Origin: Bolinopsis microptera
Lineage: Eukaryota > Ctenophora > Tentaculata > Lobata > Bolinopsidae
Assembly: GCF_026151205.1 (NCBI RefSeq)
Contig: NC_087082.1
Span: forward strand, 10,362,901-10,426,900
Direction: 5' to 3'
DNA: 64,000 bases
Shown: piece after piece, positions 35,797 to 46,370 of the stretch
Layout of the letters: the number at the start of each line of letters is the position of its first letter
Position numbering within the stretch: position 1 is the stretch's first letter
Notes under the pieces: model-generated
The model's database searches: none
The model's input: the letters and a program-made list of their open reading frames with translations, nothing else
Told to the model about the DNA's origin: nothing
Made by a program: the position numbers and the translations under genes

Positions 35797-35865
35797 CAAA
35801 CAATATACACATAATATATACAATATAACAATGACCGGGACCCTATATAAAAATTCAATTAAAAA
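35797..35865 (-). mobile_element. RLE-like LINE 3' end only (copy B)
   Basis: attcaaacaatatacacata and accctatataaaaattcaat match, in inverse, the 3' end of copies C, D and E. The adjoining 35311-35796 and 35866-36450 hold GC-rich patches (tagcgcgcg, gcgcggctc) but no recognised gene. Confidence 0.7.
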
Positions 35866-36450
35866 CTTATAAATGTATCATTGGTTGAACTGTAATCACA
35901 GTATAAATAAATTTCAGTTCCAATTTTTAATTGACGAGGTCAATTCTTTGCAGCCCAGTAGCGCATTTCGCCGATCTAACGGAGCATAATTGAGTGCGCG
36001 GCGCGGCTCAGCACCGCATCGCGCTACAATTTCAATTTATATTATAAATTTTGTAAAAACGTATTACTTTTTCATCAAAATATGTTAATAAACTAATCCA
36101 GCGCTACTTCGCATTTAAAAAAATTGTTATGATATTTTTGACAGATGATATTTTTAACAATTTCTTCGAAGTAGCGCGCGCTTTAAAGTTATTGGTAACT
36201 ATTAAGTGACTATTTCACAAAATGAAATTATTGAAATGAAACCATTATAGATTTATAACTTACCAAGACGCGCACGGAGCTGGACTCGTCGACGGTCTTA
36301 AATATTAGGAACAAATATTTTATTATTATTATTATAAAACAGGATCTTACCGACAAAAATGATTTTTAAAAATACCTTAATGCGGTAAACTGTACCCTTG
36401 AAAATGATTTTACCAACATCTGTTGCATGCAGCTATATCTCTAATTTCGT

Positions 36451-36839
36451 TCAATTCATACAAGTTGTCATTTGCAAATTTCTACTATTTAAATCACTTC
36501 TTAAAACCGATAACAAGTTCATTCTAGGTCTCCCCAATCTTCCAATGAATAAATTATCTGATTCAATAGGAAAAGAGAGAGCCGTTTGGGCTGGGGTGTT
36601 CTCCATACTCCTGAGAATGTGTCCAAACATCTTCCACCGCTGGTGTTCAATACGCTTGGATACCTTTTCAACTTTGCACCTTTCATACAACGCTTTGTTG
36701 CTTATCATACCTTTTGGCCATTTGATGTTTAAAATGGACCTGAGGTGTCTACGATGGAGTGTGTCCATTTTCTCCATGGTTGCTTTCTTAGGACTCCAAT
36801 TATTTGAGTTGTAAATCAATACAGATACAACTTGAGCAT
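36451..36839 (-). mobile_element. APE-type LINE ORF2, C-terminal part
   Basis: The minus frame reads AQVVSVLIYNSNNWSPKKAT, MDTLHRRHLRSILNIKWP and RRWKMFGHILR-like residues, the usual region after the RT in LINE ORF2. Its upstream continuation is at 40294-41190; the two were separated by insertion of the RLE-like LINE, with gatacaacttgagcat duplicated at the junctions (36824-36839 and 40294-40309). Confidence 0.85.
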
Positions 36840-39800
36840 GCAAAAGGGGTGGATATGTATCTCTTCGCCACAACTCATTGAGGGATGTGATAGCAGAGCT
36901 ATTAGAAACTGCTGGCTGTAAAGATGTTACCACTGAACCTCTCTTCATTCCTGTCAACGGGAGAGAACTTCCTGCAGGGGCCAACAAAGCAGATGGAGCT
37001 AGATTAGATGTTAGTGCTAGGAGTGTATGGAACCCATTGGAAAGGGCATTTTTAGATGTAAGAGTATTTCATGCTCAAGCTCCTTCCAATAAGGCTCTTG
37101 GATCTCCAACTACTATGTACAATAGCCACGAGAGACAGAAAAAGAATTTATACAATAAAGTGAAACAAATTTTTTTTAGTGAAACAAATTTAAAATTTTA
37201 TCCTTTATTTTACAATAATAGTAAAATAATATTTATAAGCCTCCGTTTTGAAAGTTTTAAATTTTAATACATTCACATTTCTATTTAAAATTCAATTTTA
37301 TGTACAAGTCAATAACTGGCCGCCAAAGCCGCGCATTCTTGAAAACAGGATTAACTTGATTATAGTTATACGACTATGTAAATTTAAAACTATCCGTGGT
37401 TTTTTCTTTTAAATAAATACGTTATTATTTTACCTAAGTCCAAAGCCAGCTTTGAAAAATTTACTATTAAATCATAATATATCGTCAACTTTAAATATTT
37501 ACAATGCAAAATTCATTAATCTGTAAACACGCGTACTCCAGCCCCTAAACGCATAAATTGTTATGCGGCGCGGCTCAAGCCGCGCACGCACGTATTATTT
37601 TATACTGTTTGCTTTCTAATAAATATCGTGCCAATGTGTACGTCTAAATTGTAAACGTTCATGTTTTGTGTAAAGTGAATCCAATTGGGACTAGTGACAA
37701 GGATAAGGACCCAAGTGCCTGTACGGCTTTTTCGGACCCCTGTGGACCACTACTCTTGAAATCACTCTACAACATTGAACATCTGTATCTACTACGTCAT
37801 TTGGCAATTATTGTCATTAATCTAACTTTCTAATTAATTGCCGAGGGGGAAGAGTAAACGCTTCACATTAAAATTCAATATACAAAATTCAAAACCATCA
37901 ATACGGTATTAAATATTATGGACAAATCTATAGATCTATTTCGTAGTCATATATTCACATGATTTGCTTTATATTATCTTAATACTGTAATGAAGTACAG
38001 TAGGATTTGTGTTTCGAGAAAGAAAGGTTGCGGTCAAATTATTAACAAAAGTAAACAAAAGTCCATCAGGGACTCCGTGGAGTCGAAAAAGGTACACGGC
38101 TGCTGTCTGGTGCTGCTAGGCATTTATTGATCAAGATGTTTTATTGTATTGATTTATAATGATTCTATTGTTCGTGACTAATCAAGTTCTAAGTGGAGGT
38201 ATAAAGTGCTGCTCAAGATACTTCGTCATCTCATGTCCAGTATAATGATTAAGATAGTATACAATGCAGTTTTAGTAGTTGACCCATACAGTTAAGTCCG
38301 TCATAACTCACAATCGTTAAGTAGTCGGTCAATTGTCAGAGTCGTTGTGTGTTTATTCGTTGAGATAGCAGTAAGATAAGATGTTACGCGCGCGCGCGTT
38401 TAATCCCGTCGACGTGAGATGTGACAATGAAAACGCCATAAAATTATTATTTTCGTGCGTTACGTAGAGTTTACCAGTGTGTAATACTAGTTAACACTGG
38501 GTGTACACTGAGTGTAAGTGTAAGTTTCATATACAAGCCGTTGAATATTTCCAATTTTGAGTGTATCGTGAGCATGTTTTACAGTGCGATTGCTCGGTAC
38601 TAGTGTGTTTGTGTATATATATATATATCATTTGTGGAGTATGGTGTAAGTAATGTTTTTGGTTGGAGTGCAGTGGTTGTATGTATGAGAAAAGATATAT
38701 GGTCATTTTAGTAACTCACATAAATCAGAACTTGAGCTCATTTGTGGCAAAATTAAGCTCACACCAATCAAGTGTATCATGCTTGAATTGCAATTCTCGT
38801 AAGGCAATTTTCAATATATTCTTAAACCCGTTTGTCGGAGTATTAAAACTTATCTTACTTGATGTTTGTCGACAGCTGTTCCACATGTAGGATGATTGGT
38901 AGATGAATTGTGAGGATGGTTGTGATGTAATGAAATAATCCTCTCGTCGTGGTGACCTGTTAAATGATGAGTACAGTGATAATGGTTCCTCTAACTTATT
39001 AATTTTGAATAGTTCTAAGAGACAAGTGTACTTGTACAGATTGTGGACCGTCAACAACCTGTGGGTTTTAAACAAGGGCTTGGAGTGTTCTTTTTGGTAA
39101 AAGTCCACCCCCAGTGCTAGTCCCCTCCAGTTGAGGTGAAGGAAGTCCGGTTTTTGGTATTTGTTGAGGTCGCGAGAGAGAGAGCGGTCAAGGAGACCAT
39201 CCCTATCACAGAACTCATCAAATACATCCACATAACTGACACCAAAATTGGACGGGAGCAGCCTACATCGAATCAAACTGTTAAAGTATATAAGCTTTCT
39301 ATTTAAATCAGCACGTTTAGAAGGAATTGTTGGACAAACATATACATGCACACCCGGATTAATAGATTGAATCTGGGTAATTTTTGAAACTAGATGGTTG
39401 TAGATTATATCAATATCGTTTTGGCTTTTTACATCTGTTTGTTTCAGGTCATTAACCCCACACAATATAACACAGTTTCTATAGCCACAGGACACATAAG
39501 GATCAATGCTATCGACAGTTGGGGCAAAGAATCGTTTTCCAGGAAGCCATTTGCCGAATGACTTGGCAGGATCAGAACCGAATTTCAGTCCGCCGGTGTT
39601 CGAGTCCCCAATGATACATGTAGCGTTTCTATTCAGGGAACTGACTGATCTCAATGTTATACTGTAGCGCAGCCCAGTTATCTCGCCTGCATCGATACGA
39701 TGGTGGAACAGTGCTTGGCTACGACGAGTCATTACATATAATGATCCTGGGCCACATAGTTGCTTGTGCTCATCAATACCTGTACTAGCATCAGAGAAAG

Positions 39801-40293
39801 AAACATGACATGCAGTACCAAGAGAGACTGTAAAGATACTTGATTCCGGGTGGATAGAAGGCTCGTTATCAGAGTGTCTAGGCAAGTGTCTAAAAGGATT
39901 GTAGAAGTGGAACATGGGACGTTTACACCGATAGTCCTATCAACCACTGGGGGTATGGGAAGGGAAGCTAATAAGTTCTTCAAGAAATTAGCGGATAAAC
40001 TTTCTAGGAAATCAGGCCAACGATATAGTGAGGCAATGACATTTAATAGGAAGAGAGTAAGATTTGACCTTTTGAGAACAACAGTCATAGCTCTTAGAGG
40101 AGTGAGAGGGTTAAAAAGTAGTAGTGCAGTATAAATAGCAGAATTAGATATAAATTTGGAGCCAGTTCTTTAAACTGGCTTACTTATACTACTTAAAGGG
40201 TGTTCATGTTTATTTAGTTTTCTATTGAATTTATATTGAATTTTTATATAGGGTAATTGTTATATTATGTGTATATTGTTTGAATAATATTAG
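36840..40293 (+). mobile_element. RLE-like LINE, 5'-truncated (copy C)
   Basis: After the 16-bp duplication the plus frame reads CKRGGYVSLRHNSLRDVIAE, then GARLDVSARSVWNPLERAFL, DVRVFHAQAPSN and HERQKKNLYNK. After an internal insertion (37163-39883) the same frame resumes as SKRIVEVEHGTFTPIVLSTT and GGMGREANKFFKKL, ending LLRTTVIALRGVRG. The spacing of LDV, DVRV and KK-Y recalls the restriction-like PD-(D/E)XK nucleases at the C-terminus of R2/NeSL-type elements; I infer this and did not prove it. The 3' end is shared with copies A, B, D and E. Confidence 0.8.
37163..39883 (-). mobile_element. LINE insertion with AlkB-like and SGNH hydrolase domains
   Basis: A 396-codon minus frame (39915-38725; the first residues come from flanking DNA). 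Residues about 12-91 resemble an AlkB-type Fe(II)/2-oxoglutarate oxygenase: HSD iron ligands (14, 16), H71 or H72, and RYSITLR. Residues about 98-262 form an SGNH hydrolase: IIGDSN (Ser105), CGVND (Asn155) and DFLHLN (Asp257, His260). From about 267 the frame continues as a LINE ORF2 tail (PLFKTHRLLTVHNLYKY, FIYQSSYMWNS). No RT lies between, so the copy probably lost ORF1-end to RT and was joined in frame. aagtg at 37158-37162 and 39884-39888 may be the target duplication. 37163-38724 would be its 3' non-coding part. Confidence 0.75.
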
Positions 40294-41190
40294 GATACAA
40301 CTTGAGCATCGTATAACCTCAGCTTTCTTTCAAGGGATATTTTCTTACCGGACAACCATACTTTTTCAAAGTTCTTAAAAGAAATCTCAGCTAGGATTCT
40401 CCTTCTTTGAATGTCCTTCTCAGTACACAGTAAGGAACCTAGTGACTTGTTACTTTGCCATGGTTCGTTATTAGCTAATGGCTGACCGTTTGTGTCTTTA
40501 TCAGATTGTTTCGCCAGGTAGAAGGTACTGAATTCAGTTTTATTTTCATTTACTTGGAGGTTCCAGTCTTTGAGAATCTCCTTCACTGCAGGAAGGAAAA
40601 TTCTCAGTCTCTCGATGTCCTCGTCAGCAAAGTCACAATCGTCTGAATATTCCTACTCAGTTGGAAAACCTAGTTCTGATACTGGTGGGTTTGGTCTCCC
40701 AGATACAGCTCTGAGGTGGTGTAAGGCTGCTGCAAGAATAAGTGTGAATAGCTTTCCAGATAAACTGTCACCTTGAAAGGCTCCGAGTAAACTTTCAAAC
40801 TCTTCCGACAGTGAGGAGTTAACACGAACTCTAAGGAGAGTATTCGATAGAAGGTATTGAACTAAGCGAATGTCGTCCTCGGAACAACCAGCATCTTTCA
40901 AAACATTGATGGTAGTGTCCCTTTTCACGGTATCAAAAGCTCTACTCATATCAATACCCATTTTGCTAAATGTCCATTTCTTCCTCATCACAACAGATAT
41001 GAGCATTCTCTGAGCCCACACAATGTCAGAGCAGCTTCTACCTCTCTTGTAAGCACTTTGCCATGGCATGGTGTAGTTGTCAATTCTACTCTCAACCCGT
41101 TTTAAGGCAATTTGAGTGAGCATCTTCCTCGATCCGTTCAACAGTGTAAGTGGTTTAAGGCTTGTGAGGGGACCTTTAGGTTTACAACTA
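40294..41190 (-). mobile_element. APE-type LINE ORF2, reverse transcriptase part
   Basis: The minus frame gives KPKGPLTSLKPLTLLNGSRK, QSAYKRGRSCSDIVWAQRML, GIDMSRAFDTVKRD, GAFQGDSLSGKLFTLIL, an in-frame stop (TAG near 40655), then EYSDDCDFADED (the catalytic Y-x-D-D block) and WNLQVNENKTEF. It ends LYDAQVVS at the insertion junction. This is a decayed copy of a non-LTR element; part of the endonuclease end is missing on the right. Confidence 0.85.
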
Positions 41191-41271
41191 TTTTAACAAT
41201 TAAAAGTGTCACCCGTTAATTAAATCCTTGATGCAATAGATAGGATAATCGTCTCACCCTCTAGGTAAACT

Positions 41272-41886
41272 AAGATTTGACTTATTGAGAACAGCAATTA
41301 TTGCTCTTGCTTAGAAAAGTAAGAGGGATAAAAACAAAAAAGTGGTAGTGCAGTTAAAATATAAGATTTAGACATAAATTTAGAGCCAACAAATTGAATC
41401 AGCTACTTTTACCACTTATTAAAGGGTTTTTATAAAATTTGGCTCTCACTAATTCGGTCGCCCAAAAATTTCACGTGACTTTGGTTTTTATTGTTTTGCA
41501 GCCGTACAAAACGGTTTTACATAATATATAAACCCTAATCCCAACCCTAACCCTAACCATAACCCCGAAGCAACAATCCATAACCCTTACCACAACCCTA
41601 ACCCTAACCCGAGCCCTAACAATCGAATTCATGTTTTACTAGCCTGTCACCTGACCAAAACGGTTTTTTGCCCTTAACTCTCCAGGGAAGCATGATTCGG
41701 AATCAGCGTCCAAAAATACACCGATTCAGATAAATTTTTGTACCCAAAGAGCCTTTTCACAATCTTAAAATTTGGGCGAGCGATTTGGTAGGAGTGATAA
41801 AATTTACTCAGATTTTTATTGAATTTTTATATTGAATTTTTATATAGGGTCATTGCTATATCATGTGTATATTGTTTGAATTCCTT
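41272..41886 (+). mobile_element. RLE-like LINE 3' fragment (copy D) with telomere-like patch
   Basis: agatttgacttattgagaac, then agtgcagt and ataaatttagagcca, match the end of copy C; the common 3' end (tatatagggtcattgctata) closes it at about 41880. Between them, 41530-41620 has degenerate ccctaa repeats. Confidence 0.7.
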
Positions 41887-42176
41887 TTTATAAAAAAGGT
41901 GATAAGATATCGTTTAAATATGGCCGGCACGGAAACGTTTTCACACTATATACATGTGACGAGTAAATATGGATCCCTTGCTGCTGTGTTTGACCAAATT
42001 TTCGAGTGTCCAGTTGATAGGATGGGTACACATGACCATTACCTACATATTAGATGACTTTTTTGTTAAATGGTGCGCCCAGGTTTACTCTGTCACACAT
42101 TTATGAAAATATATGAGTTATATTTAGGGCACCCTGACAAGGAATGCTGAGTAGTATGGGATTACTTTTATTTATA

Positions 42177-43784
42177 AAGTATATGAAGAGAACGAAAAGG
42201 AGAAGAAGGATGAGTACTTGGAGAGAGTGTTGAACGTAGAGAAGGCCACTTTCACCCCAGCAGTATTTCTCACAACTGGAGGCATGTCCAAAGAATGTAA
42301 GCGGTTTCTAAATAGAGTGGCAGACCTCATCGCCGGGAAAAGAAAAGAGAGGTATTGCGATGTGGTAAGACATGTAAGGACAAGAATAAGATTCGCTATG
42401 TTAAGAACCACACTCATAGCTCTTCGAGGGTACAGAGGAAAAAAATGGACAGCAAATATGAGACACCACTATCAGAAGTCTCTTATAACCTCATCCCTGC
42501 CCCTATGATGGAGTAGATGTGTATATATCTGATTGTTGATATTTAATATTCCTAGCAGGAACCCGTCAAACCTTTAAGACTGGTGTCAAGGCTCTTTGGT
42601 GGCCGGATCAGTTTCCTACCCTAAAGTCTCCCAGTAAAAATAATTATTACCTATTTAATTCGCGTTTTTGACACCACTTGGGGGTCCAAATTTTGGGTAC
42701 TAAAATTCTTATTCCTTGGCCGATTTTCGATTTTTTCATGCTGATTTTAAGGCTATTAAAGCATTTGAATCAGTTAAAAAGTTTCAGTTTTATATCTTGT
42801 ACGGTTTTTGCGGAAACCCGTGTTAAAGTTGATGCCGTGGTGTCAGTAAAATGGTGCGGATAAATAAATATATACAGGGTGGGCCAAAATTCAGTACCCA
42901 TACGTTGGCCTTAATAGCTCCGCCGTGTTTTATATTTGAGAGCTGTTGCTTTGCAGATGGCATACTGTACTTACTGGTTCGAGGATTCCGTCGTCAAAAT
43001 TTGAAAATTCGAATATTTTAGACCACGCCCATTCATTATTAAAACACCTATATTGTTTTCTCTGAACATGCTGAACGCCTGATTTTTTCAGAGACGGTAG
43101 ATTATCAAATGTTGCATATGATCTGAAAACATGAGGCAAAACGGATTAGAAATGACGAAGTTATCAAGCATTTTCTGTATCTCGTTAACAATATTGACTG
43201 GGTGATTATGTGACACCGTGATACGACACCTTAATTGGGCACCCTTAATAATTCCCATAATGTTTAACGGGGTAGTTAACGGGGGAACATTATCACGTGA
43301 TTAGGTAAACCAATCACCTGATCACACGTAATGAATAAACTCGTTATGCTTCATATCTCGGTCATCTGAGAAGCTACAGTTCTAATTCTTTCAGGACAAA
43401 CGTAATTCGAATGGCCAAACACAATTCAATAACATTTAGCTTGATCCGACTATCCAAACTATCAAATAAATGTGAAAATGAACCTCCATTTGAAAAAAAT
43501 GAACGCGAATATTTTTCGAGTTGAAAAATTCCTCGAACCAGTGGTGGTACTAAGTCATACCAGAAAGAAGTATTTAAATTGGGCACTCAGTGACTGAGCT
43601 ATAAAGGCCAACGTATGGGTACTGACTTTTGGCCCACCCTGTATATATATATATATCGTCTCGCTTTATATATAGTAAGATATAATATTGGTAACAGTGG
43701 AAAATTTCCGTTACCTCTGTATTGTGCTCTGCCAATTGCAACACTTGAATTACTTTATTGTATATATACTGTTTGACACTTTTT
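42177..43784 (+). mobile_element. RLE-like LINE, 5'-truncated (copy E)
   Basis: The 12-bp sequence cttttatttata at 42165-42176 and 43785-43796 flanks the insertion. The coding remnant reads ENEKEKKDEYLERVLNVEKA, TFTPAVFLTTGGMSKECKRF and RIRFAMLRTTLIALRGYRG. The 3' untranslated part carries a mariner-like MITE at 42875-43641. Confidence 0.85.
42875..43641. mobile_element. Mariner-like MITE with intact TIRs
   Basis: A 767-bp element with TIRs of about 46 bp, both beginning cagggtgggccaaaa (small differences further in) and both containing tacccatacgttggcc. It is flanked by TA on both sides, the Tc1/mariner hallmark. There is no transposase; short frames inside are shadows. Relatives are at 1105-1735, 5440-5530 and 54870-55165. 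Confidence 0.9.
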
Positions 43785-44781
43785 CTTTTATTTATAACCT
43801 GGAAGTGCTGGAAATTGTTATAATATTTATAAGTCGCAAGCAAAGAGCACACATCAGGCACAAATAAGTTTACTTTGTCACATAGTCTTGATGATATCTA
43901 CACATGTTTGAAATTGAGCAAATATTGATGTACTATCTTAAACACCCTACATTACGTACTGGATCAATCAACACTATTACAACCACGCACCATACCAGTC
44001 ACATACATTATTCTGTGGTAGTAATATGTTTTCAGTGTCACAATTGAAACATCGCAACATGGTAAAAATAGGTTCTTATTATTATGGTTGAAATTGAATT
44101 ATATAATTAAATTGTTTGTCTATACTGTCACATTTTTAGTGACTTAGCCAAATTTAACTTAACATCGTTAAACTTGAGCTTTGATTTGCTGGACAATAAT
44201 CTACCAATAATGTGTAAAAGAATATTGAATTCTAAAAGAGGTACAATTCTTCCAAATAGGGACAATAAATGTTGACTTCGTCACATCATTTTTGTGACTA
44301 TGTTAACTTCAACTGCCCCTTCTTGAATCAACTGTATCAAAAATAAAATAAAAAGATTGTGTTTCAACTAATTTTGACTGTGTCGTTACGAATATGATAC
44401 GTCATGATTGATGATTGGCTACAGCCTACATTAAATCTCACTCTTTCACTACTCATAAATTTGGCTGTAATTCATATTTTTTGATGCAGTACTTATAACT
44501 TTGAACAAACTTGATTTTAAATTTCCTCTAATATAACTTTCAACTAGCAGGTTTTCTAGTTTATGCATATACCATTCTTTAATTGTTATTTTTAAAACAA
44601 TTTTTTTTAATACAATGTACTTGGATAAATTGCTATAGAAAAGAAGGAGCTGAGTGATATGAATATAAAGGCAGAAAACAAATGTGATCTATATTCTAAC
44701 TTTACAGTTATTATATACTCTGGCCAAGACATGATTTTAAATTTCATTATACAATTAATTATTCATTTAAATTTAGGAATT

Positions 44782-45887
44782 ATGGAGAAGCAGTTCACAA
44801 TCCCCCCTCTTCGCCCTGCTACCACAATGAAGAAAGCCCCTGAGCCTGGCCCATTTGGTGTTCTTGACACCATGAGGTACAATTAAATTTGAGATCAGAT
44901 TACATAGTGGAATAATTAAGTGCAACCATTTTCAAATCTATGCATTAAAATGTTTGGATGGAATTTTTGATTTATATGTAAATTTTAATACTTTCAACAC
45001 TACTATATAACAAATAATTTGAGATTATGTGACTGATTAAATGCTGAAGATAAAAGAAATATATTCATTTTGCTAAGATTATGTTTGCGTTTCATTGCTC
45101 AACAGCTGTTCGAAGGATCAAATTTAAGATTATGTAAATTTGTTGAACTATAATGATAATGCGTACATGCTCATGCTTGTGTATGACTGAATTTTCTCCT
45201 AGAGTTGGCTTGGTGAATCAGAGATCAGAGATCACCACAAAACACCCTCTTGAGCAATCAGAACTGTTCTACGAGCTTAACCAGCACCGTATTAAACTGG
45301 GAATGTCTAACAGTATTAGTGGTTCTGCTCTACCCATGACAATCCAAGCAGAGCGAGCTAGTGCAGCTCGGGTAAGATTTTAACTTTTGATCAAATCAGG
45401 TTTAAATGGAATGGGTCTTTATTTTCGAGCTTAAAATGTCTTTCATTCTGGTTCAAACCATTTTCTTACCGTTATGTGTAATATTGTATCATTATTAAAT
45501 TTACTGTAATTAATTATTGTTTAGGTTCCACATGACAAGTAATCAATACTTTACTCCTTCATCACTAATAACTTCAACTTTTCTTACTTCACATAGTGCA
45601 TGACTGATGATACAAATCTTATCGTCTATCTAACTTAAAAAGTTCAGATTTATTCCTAATCACTTGCACCATAATCACGAGCTCTCATAAACTCACAAAC
45701 TCGTTACTTTATTTCAAGTAATATTGTGCCAACTCAGATTGGCAGACTGCCAGGAGTAGCGTCCTCATACCTCCACCTCGAAGTGTTCGCCGGGATGGAC
45801 GAGGACTTGGCAATTGAGGACTTGTTCGATGGTCCCAGCCCCTGGGAGGACAGTCCCCAACACTCCAGATGTAATGCCACTGCTTAG
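44782..45887 (+). CDS. POMP: Proteasome maturation protein (POMP/UMP1)
   Basis: POMP chaperones assembly of the 20S proteasome core and is degraded as its first substrate. Three exons (44782-44876, 45203-45371, 45738-45887) join in frame to 137 aa, close to human POMP (141). Matching features are GPFGVLDTMR near the N-terminus, the HPLEQSELFYELNQHRIKLG core, an RLPGVASSYLHLEVF segment, and the acidic end DEDLAIEDLF. The start is the Met of MEKQFTIPP. The frame is open further upstream to 44659, but an acceptor-like tttag just before this Met suggests a 5' UTR intron. aataaa occurs at about 46049. The gene is followed by DNAJC21 on the same strand. Confidence 0.9.
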
Positions 45888-46370
45888 ATGTGCGGTTAAA
45901 TAACGATATAAACATGAAGACTGTTGTTATGAGATTGTAATGTATTTATGATTTCAGGTTTGAACTTCAGGCTGGTCCTTCGACAATTTTTTTTCTATAC
46001 ATGTGGTAAAATTGCATACTGTATTTGCTTACAACCTACAAGAACGCTAATAAATCATTAAAACCTTGTTCGCTGTCATCCGATCCGGGAAGGATATTTT
46101 GGTGATTAGTCAACAAAAGTACTGACTAATGTTCGTTAAATACTTAGATTATCTGAGTTTCAATATATAATATTACATAGAAGTTAACTTGTTATCAGAT
46201 TGTGCTTCACTGCTTCCTTCATTTTATGTTACTAAAAATAACTCAAGTACACTCTATTAAAAATTTACCATACTTGAAAGTCCTTTCAAAACAACATATC
46301 AAATAAAGATTTCTTCTTCCATACCAACAGTATCCCTCGCAAATCATTACACTATATCACATATTCTAGA

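Larger units (their letters stand above)
41200..44345. mobile_element. Second copy of the 2.2-kb TIR element, multiply interrupted
   Basis: Segments 41200-41271, 41890-42176 and 43785-44345 align in order with 30400-30460, 30484-30765 and 30768-31920 of the intact element (shared gataagatatcg, gtcacacattta, cctggaagtgctgg and ggacaataa blocks). The TIRs are not found, so both ends are lost. The gaps are filled by RLE-like LINE copies D and E. Confidence 0.8.

Noticed and set aside
36878-37267. 129-codon plus-strand frame as a host gene
   Set aside because: It continues across an insertion into a LINE coding end that has copies at 35 and 42 kb.
41530-41620. Chromosome end
   Set aside because: The ccctaa units are few, degenerate and embedded in a LINE, with genes on both sides.
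44659-44781. N-terminal extension of POMP
   Set aside because: The frame is open, but the sequence is AT-rich and an acceptor-like tttag precedes the conserved-type start; a UTR intron is likelier.
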